In this document: one piece after another, positions 1 to 4,081 of the stretch
Layout: each line of letters begins with the position of its first letter
How positions within the stretch are numbered: position 1 is the first letter of the stretch
Source: Acidobacteriota bacterium
Lineage (GTDB): Bacteria > Acidobacteriota > Terriglobia > Bryobacterales > Bryobacteraceae
NCBI GenBank assembly: GCA_026394095.1
Contig: JAPKYY010000329.1
Coordinates: 1 to 12,020, forward strand
Reading direction: 5' to 3'
Length of the DNA: 12,020 nucleotides
Program-made: the position numbers and the translations under genes
The notes under the pieces: generated by a model
What the model saw: the letters and a program-made list of their open reading frames with translations, nothing else
What the model was told of the DNA's origin: nothing
Databases searched by the model: none

Positions 1-390
1 GACCGGACGAACAACCCGAACGCCGTAAGCCGCAGCCCCGGCAAAGTCGCGTGTATTGAACGTCACGATCGTCGCTTCGGCACGGGCCGCCAACTCCAAG
101 ATACGATCATCATCGGGATCGCGAAACGCCGGGCGCAGCCGGAATTGAACTTCAACGAGTTGCGCCACTCCGAACAAGTAATCCAGCAACAAGTCAACGT
201 CGGCTGCGCTGATGACTGTTTGCATGACCTCGCGCTTCAAAACATCGTCGTATTCGAGCGCAACCGGCACCGACAAATACGGGCACCAACGAGGATCACC
301 CAGCATTTGCAGGATCCGAAAGGAGGTTCCCTGGCGGGAGCGCAGCGCGGCTACGAGAACGTTCGTATCGATTACGGCGCGGTGGACCAC
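1..390 (-). CDS. PIN-domain protein, putative toxin ribonuclease (3' end cut by window edge)
   Basis: The frame is open from a GTG at 388-390 to the window edge, giving 130 residues, nearly the full length of the single-domain PIN family (about 135-145). The beginning reads VIDTNVLVAALRS, the classic first PIN strand with the metal-binding Asp (D8) and Asn. E46 (ALEYDD), the RDPDDD cluster at residues 90-95 and the TFNTRDF segment near residue 113 fit the remaining acidic metal ligands. Family knowledge: these are Mg/Mn-dependent ribonucleases, often toxins of type II modules (COG1569-like). The start is a GTG because no ATG lies nearby in frame; a weak AGGG lies about 14 nt upstream. It begins 5 nt after the stop of the SnoaL-like gene, so the two are probably co-transcribed. 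No antitoxin is seen upstream; one could lie beyond the left edge. The toxin role is inferred, the PIN fold is well supported. Confidence 0.85.
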   Translation of the reverse strand, partial: MVHRAVIDTNVLVAALRSRQGTSFRILQMLGDPRWCPYLSVPVALEYDDVLKREVMQTVISAADVDLLLDYLFGVAQLVEVQFRLRPAFRDPDDDRILELAARAEATIVTFNTRDFAGAAAYGVRVVRPV

Positions 391-395
391 TGCTG

Positions 396-899
396 CTACT
401 TTGGCCCTGGAAAGGCCCCAAGTTGTACGGCCAGTGCGAGGGAATCCGTGACGCTCCAACGTTCCAGACACTTCTGGCCTTCGAAGCGGAGAATCGTCAT
501 CCCAGCCAGCCTGATCGATTTTCCGGTCGCATTCAAACCCAGGATCGGCCCGCGGTGCGTGCCTGTTATCAAGAACCGAACGATCACTTTGTCTTGGGCC
601 TCGAGGATGTCTTCAGCCGTCACGCGAGCGTCGGGAAAAGCTGCCCAGAAAGCAGTGTAGTAGAGTTTGACGCTTTCGATACCTGGGTCGACTCCGTCAT
701 ACCCGTGGAGTACGATGCCGGGCGCGTAAAGCTCGAAGTAATGCTCGCGCTTGGCCGGGTCTGAGAAGGAAGCGAGCGCCTGCTGCACGATCTTTTTCTT
801 TTGCAATGTTGCTCCCTCCACGGTGTGAGAAGCTGGGATGCCGCCAAATCCTGCAAGAATAGCTAGCATTTTGCGACGATGTAGCGGACGTTGGATCAT
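396..899 (-). CDS. SnoaL-like (NTF2-fold) ester cyclase family protein, probably exported
   Basis: This is a 167-residue protein of the SnoaL-like polyketide cyclase / predicted ester cyclase type. It shows the usual order: an N-terminal helix with a YAPGIVLHGYDG strand, the aromatic helix YYTAFWAAFPD around residues 80-90, then the strands of ITGTHRG, GKSIRLAGMTILRFEG and the closing LERWSVTDSLALAVQLG. The fold is a cone with a hydrophobic pocket; substrates vary widely and cannot be read from sequence. The N terminus has HRRKMLAILAGFGGIPAS, an arginine pair followed by a short hydrophobic core, which could be a Tat-like or ordinary signal peptide. Start choice is uncertain: the ATG at 897-899 has AAGG directly against it and GGGAG 14 nt upstream, while a second ATG at codon 11 would remove the arginines. 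The PIN gene follows after 5 nt. Function beyond family is unknown. Confidence 0.75.
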   Translation of the reverse strand: MIQRPLHRRKMLAILAGFGGIPASHTVEGATLQKKKIVQQALASFSDPAKREHYFELYAPGIVLHGYDGVDPGIESVKLYYTAFWAAFPDARVTAEDILEAQDKVIVRFLITGTHRGPILGLNATGKSIRLAGMTILRFEGQKCLERWSVTDSLALAVQLGAFPGPK

Positions 900-970
900 C
901 CTTTTTAGGATAACTCCCGACTGATGTTTCAGTGTAGAGCATAAGCCGTCAACACCCTCGAGGAGCCTTG

Positions 971-1408
971 TTAGGCCGCATCAACAAAGGTGATTATAAT
1001 CCGCTTGCCGAGGCAGGCGAGGGCGGCCTGAATGTTTTCGGGCTTTGTGTCGTGCTTCGGATTGAGCATTCTCCGCACCACTGTTTCGCTCACCCCAAGC
1101 CGTCGGGCGAGTTCTGTATTCTTGAGTTTTAGTTCGCGCATGGTCAGGTAGAGTGCGAGTTTCGGGGCAAGGTAAAGTGGCACGCTCACCATTCGTTGCC
1201 CGCGTTTGGGTTTAGAGGGTGTTGGGATGGCTTCGCTGCGAGCGATACGGCCCGCGATTGCCTCCGCTAGACAGTCGGCGGCTTGCTCGATCGCGTCTTC
1301 CAGATTGTCGCCACTAGTGAGCGCTTCTGGAAGGTCGGGAAATTGAACGAAGAGACCTTCGCCGTTGGTCTCGGCTTGGAAAATAGCCGGATACGTTGCG
1401 CTGAACAT
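971..1408 (-). CDS. hicB: HicB family antitoxin with C-terminal HTH
   Basis: The 145-residue protein has the two-part layout of a HTH-type HicB. Residues 1 to about 65 form the partial RNase H-like HicB fold (AIFQAETNGEGLFVQFPDLP, then the helix DNLEDAIEQAADCLAEAI). Residues about 90-140 form a helix-turn-helix (LKNTELARRLGVSETVVRRML) ending in KRIIITF. In this family HicB neutralises the mRNA-cleaving toxin HicA and uses its DNA-binding domain to repress the operon. The start ATG overlaps the stop of a short upstream frame as TAATG; that frame looks like the tail of hicA (see 1408-1491). Hence HicB appears intact while its toxin is lost, and it may survive as a regulator or simply be decaying. 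Its original promoter, normally ahead of hicA, is also gone, so expression is uncertain. Confidence 0.85.
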   Translation of the reverse strand: MFSATYPAIFQAETNGEGLFVQFPDLPEALTSGDNLEDAIEQAADCLAEAIAGRIARSEAIPTPSKPKRGQRMVSVPLYLAPKLALYLTMRELKLKNTELARRLGVSETVVRRMLNPKHDTKPENIQAALACLGKRIIITFVDAA

Positions 1409-1491
1409 TAGAGGTCCTCTTTACTAATTCCGATTTGCTTGCACATGTCTGCTAGCAGGCCCGGCTGACGGATGTGTGGTGCGGGGGATTG
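1408..1491 (-). pseudogene. hicA: C-terminal remnant of a HicA toxin gene
   Basis: On the minus strand an open stretch of 27 codons runs into hicB with a TAATG overlap. It reads ...HIRQPGLLADMCKQIGISKEDL then stop. This matches the pattern at the end of HicA proteins, where a PG(T/L)L..(I/M).(R/K)Q.G(I/L)S.E(E/D) helix closes the double-stranded-RNA-binding-like fold. A TGA in frame at 1492-1494 and the absence of a start codon show that the N-terminal two thirds, including the catalytic GSH region, are missing. The break lies next to the start of the oppositely oriented membrane-protein gene at 1511, which suggests a recombination junction there. The match is by eye on a short segment, hence moderate confidence. 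Confidence 0.5.
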
Positions 1492-1510
1492 TCAGCTAAG
1501 CTCGATTCTA

Positions 1511-2059
1511 ATGGATTTCACTATTCTAGAGGCGCAGGTGGATATGCGCCGAGGCTATTTTAGTGGCGCGCCGGGCATTTTGGCATCGGCGCTTGCCTGG
1601 TCTGTGGCGGCCTGGATTGCTGTTTTTGTTTCGCCGCAAAGTGCGATTTTGGCGCTGCTGGTTGGGGGCATGCTGATTCATCCGGTGGGGCTTCTTATTT
1701 GCAAGATGCTTGGTGCGCGGGGGAGTCATAGTAAGGGCAATCCTTTGGGTGAGCTGGCAGGGGCTAGTACGTTCTGGATGATTTTTTCGCTGCCTCTGGC
1801 TTATGGGCTTGGCTTGCAGAATGCTGGCTGGTTCTTTCTTGCGATGTTGCTGGTGATTGGTGGGCGCTATCTTGTGTTCGCGACGCTTTATGGGATGCGG
1901 TTGTATTGGGGGCTTGGGCTGGCACTGGCGGCTGCTGCGTTTGCGTTGGGGCCGATGCTGGTGCCTGCGCCGGTTGGCGTGATTGTTGGTGCTGTGCTTG
2001 AGACTGTGTTTGGGGTGATTTGTCTGGTGATGCACCGCCGGTGGGTGAGAGTTGGTTAG
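1511..2059 (+). CDS. Multi-pass inner-membrane protein, DUF7010-like
   Basis: From the ATG at 1511 the product is 182 residues with about six hydrophobic spans: ILASALAWSVAAWIAVFV, AILALLVGGMLIHPVGLLI, FWMIFSLPLAYGLGL, WFFLAMLLVIGGRYLVFATL, YWGLGLALAAAAFAL and VGVIVGAVLETVFGVICLVM. The motifs GGMLIHP, KGNPLGELA, FWM and GGRYLVFATLYGMRLYW recall the uncharacterised DUF7010 membrane family; I am moderately sure of that name and know no function for it. The ATG at 1511 was chosen over one 39 nt upstream because the family-like sequence begins there; a third ATG at 1544 has AGGTGG upstream and is also possible. Its 5' end lies just after the truncated hicA. The DUF3592 gene follows after 12 nt in the same direction, so the two were probably one operon. 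Confidence 0.7.
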   Translation: MDFTILEAQVDMRRGYFSGAPGILASALAWSVAAWIAVFVSPQSAILALLVGGMLIHPVGLLICKMLGARGSHSKGNPLGELAGASTFWMIFSLPLAYGLGLQNAGWFFLAMLLVIGGRYLVFATLYGMRLYWGLGLALAAAAFALGPMLVPAPVGVIVGAVLETVFGVICLVMHRRWVRVG

Positions 2060-2071
2060 GAAATTGGTTTT

Positions 2072-2518
2072 ATGTGGTTGCGATATTTGGCGGTAGTTCC
2101 TCTTGCTGTTTCCTGCTTCTGGGCGTGGACAGCGTGGCGTCATGCTCGAACGCGGCGGGAGATGGCTCGCTGGCCAGTGGCTGAGGGCCGGGTGGTGCAA
2201 AGTGCGATAGAGGAGCGTCAGACTACCAGAAGCACTACCTATGGTTTGAAGTTGGCTTAAGAGTTCCGTGTTGGGAAGCAAAGTGTGAGGTCTGGTTCGC
2301 AGAGTCCGGAAGGGGTTGTTTTTACTTCATCGCGGCAGCGGGCTGAGCAGGAGGTGGCGCGGTTTCGGGTTGGAACGAAGGTTCGGGTTCGATATGAGAG
2401 AGACAATCCGCGGCGGTGTTTTCTGGAAGGCCGCGGGGGAGGGCTAGGGATTTGGATTTCGGTGGCGGGAGCGTTTGCGTTTGCGGGGGGAGCGGCGCTG
2501 ATTTGGCGCTTCGTTTGA
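2072..2518 (+). pseudogene. DUF3592-type membrane protein broken by an in-frame TAA
   Basis: The same reading frame holds both halves of a DUF3592-like protein, interrupted once by TAA at 2258-2260. The first half starts MWLRYLAVVPLAVSCFW (membrane span) and runs through ARWPVAEGRVVQSAIEE, the typical W.v.eG.V..s entry to the domain, to TYGLKLA. After the stop it continues EFRVGKQSV, then AEQEVARFRVGTKVRVRYERDNPRRCFLEGR, which is the typical G..v.VyY.p.nP....L ending, and a second span LGIWISVAGAFAFAGGAALIW. At the stop the family normally has Tyr (..Y.F.v.G..Y), so one change from TAT or TAC to TAA explains it. Intact length would be 148 residues with two spans and an exposed loop between them. 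Function is unknown for the family. An AGGA lies 10 nt before the start. A sequencing error cannot be excluded. Confidence 0.75.
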
Positions 2519-2566
2519 ACTGTTGGAGGAATTGAGATAGTTGCAGTAGACTGTGGACGATAGACG

Positions 2567-2776
2567 ATGGTTAGCCGCGATGTCCTTCACGAACTTTTCG
2601 ATTCGCTTCCTGAAGCGGAGATCGCTGTTGCCGAGCGCTTTCTGAAAGTTATCTCGAAAGCGCCTGTTGGGCCGGAGTTTGCCGAGTCCATCCGCCGCGG
2701 TCTTGCCCAAGCCGAAGCGGGCGACACTGTAGTGTGCCGCGATTTCGCGGAAATGGTCGAGAAGCTGCTCGACTAG
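2567..2776 (+). CDS. Small antitoxin-like protein
   Basis: This 69-residue acidic protein has no clear domain. Its first part (SRDVLHELFDSLPEAEIAVAERFLKVI) and its end (AESIRRGLAQAEAGDTVVCRDFAEMVEKLL) follow a pattern common in small antitoxins: a helical N terminus, then an I+R.g..qaeaG..v...e/d F segment like the tail of RelB-type proteins. No toxin gene was recognised directly downstream; the next 150 nt before brnT contain only inverted repeats and stops in the useful frames. It may be an orphan antitoxin or an unrelated small protein. A GGA about 10 nt upstream of the ATG is a weak ribosome-binding site. Confidence 0.5.
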   Translation: MVSRDVLHELFDSLPEAEIAVAERFLKVISKAPVGPEFAESIRRGLAQAEAGDTVVCRDFAEMVEKLLD

Positions 2777-2813
2777 GCTCTAGTTTTGCGATTCCAGGCA
2801 TTCGCAAATTCGG

Positions 2814-2851
2814 AACCAAATTGCCTTCGCCGAGTTTCTTAGAATTTGGTT
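2814..2851. repeat. Inverted repeat, 9-bp arms
   Basis: AACCAAATT at 2814-2822 and AATTTGGTT at 2843-2851 are perfect inverted copies 20 nt apart, between the antitoxin-like gene and brnT. There is no T-tract after it, so it is not a good terminator. It could be part of the control region of the brnT locus. Confidence 0.4.
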
Positions 2852-2867
2852 TGCAACTGTCCACCTA

Positions 2868-2905
2868 TATACCGGAAACGGCACGGTACGCTCGCCGTGG
2901 GTATA
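2868..2905. promoter_or_regulatory. Imperfect palindrome upstream of brnT, possible operator
   Basis: TATACC (2868-2873) pairs with GGTATA (2900-2905), and inside it CACGG (2882-2886) pairs with CCGTG (2895-2899) around an 8-nt centre. The element ends 21 nt before the TTG start of brnT. BrnA-type antitoxins with a ribbon-helix-helix fold are known to bind palindromes at their own promoter, so this is a reasonable operator candidate. The assignment is inference. TATATA at 2866-2871 could act as a -10 box, but no good -35 is spaced correctly. Confidence 0.3.
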
Positions 2906-2926
2906 GCATGGTAAAAGAGAATCGGC

Positions 2927-3232
2927 TTGAATGAAAATCATTTCCAGTTCGAGTGGGATGAAGAGAAGGCTTCGTCTAATGTCCGGAAGCACGGCGTCTC
3001 TTTCGAGTTGGCATCTTCGATCTTTGGTGACCCAAGAATTCTTACTGTCGCAGACACGACTCATAGTGAGACGGAAGAGCGCTGGTTCTCGATTGGATTG
3101 GCGAACAATGGGGTGCCGATGTCGGTAGCCTACCTTTGGCTGGATGCTGGAGCTGCTCTGATCAAAATCCGACTTATAACCGCCCGACGTGCGACGGCTA
3201 CCGAGATTCGTTTTTACACCGAAAACCAATGA
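2927..3232 (+). CDS. brnT: BrnT family toxin (type II toxin-antitoxin ribonuclease)
   Basis: The 101-residue protein carries the whole BrnT signature: FEWDEEK at residues 8-14, N18 and KHGVSFE at 21-27, the EERW..IG segment at 50-57, and IRLITARRATATEIRFY at 81-97. BrnT has a RelE-like fold and inhibits translation by cleaving RNA; BrnA binds and silences it. The start is TTG at 2927: a TAA in the same frame at 2912-2914 rules out anything further upstream, and AAGAGA lies 6 nt before it. It overlaps brnA by ATGA (ATG 3229-3231, TGA 3230-3232), the usual toxin-first order. The antitoxin gene is broken, so this toxin looks unguarded unless it is silent, inactive or covered by an antitoxin elsewhere. 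I see no missing signature residue that would prove inactivation. Confidence 0.88.
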   Translation: MNENHFQFEWDEEKASSNVRKHGVSFELASSIFGDPRILTVADTTHSETEERWFSIGLANNGVPMSVAYLWLDAGAALIKIRLITARRATATEIRFYTENQ

Positions 3233-3403
3233 CAAAGCAACTCAACGACGAAGAAATGCCAACGGAAATCGACTTCAGCAAGGCCACGCGTGGACTCCAT
3301 CAAGTTCCCGCAGGGGCGGGCTGAACGTAAGGGTATTGCGCTCTCACAACTTCTTACAGATGTTTTGAAGCGTGATATTGAAATTAACGAAGCGCTGAAA
3401 TAG
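3229..3403 (+). pseudogene. brnA: BrnA antitoxin, middle deleted and frame broken
   Basis: Starting at the ATG that overlaps the brnT stop, the first frame reads MTKQLNDEEMPTEIDFSKAT, then RGLHQVPAGAG and a TGA at 3322-3324. This is the normal BrnA N terminus (..DFS.A.RG.H). From about 3310 a different frame carries the normal C-terminal helix, AERKGIALSQLLTDVLKRDI followed by EINEALK and a TAG at 3401-3403. Between them the expected segment (a PAsIe..V..YF-type strand and helix) is absent. About 25 codons seem to be deleted, and the deletion is not a multiple of three, so no full antitoxin can be made. The remaining 31-residue peptide lacks the ribbon-helix-helix part. Confidence 0.8.
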
Positions 3404-3482
3404 GATTCTTCAGGACCCGACCTGCGCTGACTGACTTTAGGCCAGATGTGGCAGGGAAGTGTGGCTATGCGTGGTTGAATAA

Positions 3483-3801
3483 CTAATGTTGCTGCGACAT
3501 CGCTGCGCGCAAAACGTGGTCAGCATCCGACGCCGGATTTTCTCATACGAGCAAAGACTTCGGCATCCAAGCGTGTGGCTACCAATTATTTGAGGGCGCG
3601 TTTGAACTGCGCAAGTTGCTTAGCTGAAAGTGCTGGAATATCCGAGTAGTCGATGTGGGCATCGCTACCGCGAGCTTGGGTTTTGGCAATTCTATCGAGC
3701 ATTGACTTCTGGCGCTTGGTAAATGGTTTGCTCCAAATCGATTCGGCGCTTTTGCGGATTGGTTGCGCGGGCTGAGATGGTCTCGATTGCTTCTTTAACA
3801 T
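3483..3801 (-). pseudogene. BrnA/CopG-type antitoxin, broken by stop and frameshift
   Basis: The open part (3586-3801, 71 codons) starts at an ATG and ends with HIDYSDIPALSAKQLAQFKR then ALK and TAA; the DYSDIPAL..KQLA segment is typical of BrnA-like antitoxins. Directly after the TAA the same frame continues LVATRLDAEVFARMRKSGVG before a TGA, which is the usual RLDA.V...(R/K)..G.G strand-helix. The next frame over then gives HVLRAAMSQQH and a TAG at 3483-3485, the usual ending after YQTRIN. So one nonsense codon and a small deletion with frameshift separate three recognisable pieces of a protein of about 105 residues. No BrnT partner lies upstream of it on this strand. It is a separate locus from the brnTA pair at 2927-3403 and on the opposite strand. 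Confidence 0.65.
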
Positions 3802-3829
3802 TCGGCTTTATCGAAAGCTTTTGCAGGCT

Positions 3830-4042
3830 TTAGCCGCGCTGCTGCCAGTGGGTTTCTGCTACTGAGCCGTCGGGGCCTACTGTGAGGGTGACTACGAGGA
3901 GGCCGTTGCCTTTGGGGATGGTGGGGAGGTTTAGGGCTTTCCAGATGTAGAGGTGGCGGCCGCTGGTTCCTTCGACAATTTCAGTTGGTGGGCCGAAGAC
4001 TTTTTCGGCTTTACCGAGAGGATCAAGAGTATGAGTTCCCAA
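3830..4042 (-). CDS. Small protein of unknown function, possibly 5'-truncated
   Basis: From a TTG at 4040-4042 the product is 70 residues: DPLGKAEKVFGPPTEIVEGT, then HLYIWKALNLPTIPKG and LLVVTLTVGPDGSVAETHW. The FGPPTEIVEG..YIW......V.vgpdGsV pattern resembles small periplasmic or lipoprotein-like domains, where G-P-P turns precede a beta hairpin, but I cannot name a family. The frame stays open without a start codon up to 4090, and the extra residues (KHLFIDDHALGTHT) read like protein, so the gene may have lost its 5' end where the next gene begins. Codon use is C-rich on this strand, unlike a chance shadow. It lies head-to-head with the large plus-strand gene, leaving almost no room for two promoters. 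Confidence 0.45.
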   Translation of the reverse strand: MGTHTLDPLGKAEKVFGPPTEIVEGTSGRHLYIWKALNLPTIPKGNGLLVVTLTVGPDGSVAETHWQQRG

Positions 4043-4081
4043 AGCATGGTCGTCTATGAAAAGATGTTTTCCAAGTCCAGT

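Noticed and set aside
145..660. 171-codon plus-strand frame over the PIN and SnoaL genes
   Set aside because: It crosses two recognised minus-strand genes and shows no domain; a shadow.
900..970. A promoter for the SnoaL-like gene based on a TTGACG on the minus strand
   Set aside because: No -10-like hexamer lies 16-18 nt downstream; TACACT is only 10 nt away.
1526..2281. 251-codon minus-strand frame opposite the DUF7010-like gene
   Set aside because: Composition biased to His, Arg, Pro, Asn; the plus strand encodes clear membrane spans.
2777..2926. A toxin gene paired with the antitoxin-like gene at 2567-2776
   Set aside because: The frames through this gap give no RelE, ParE, PIN or other toxin motif and are broken by stops; only inverted repeats were found.
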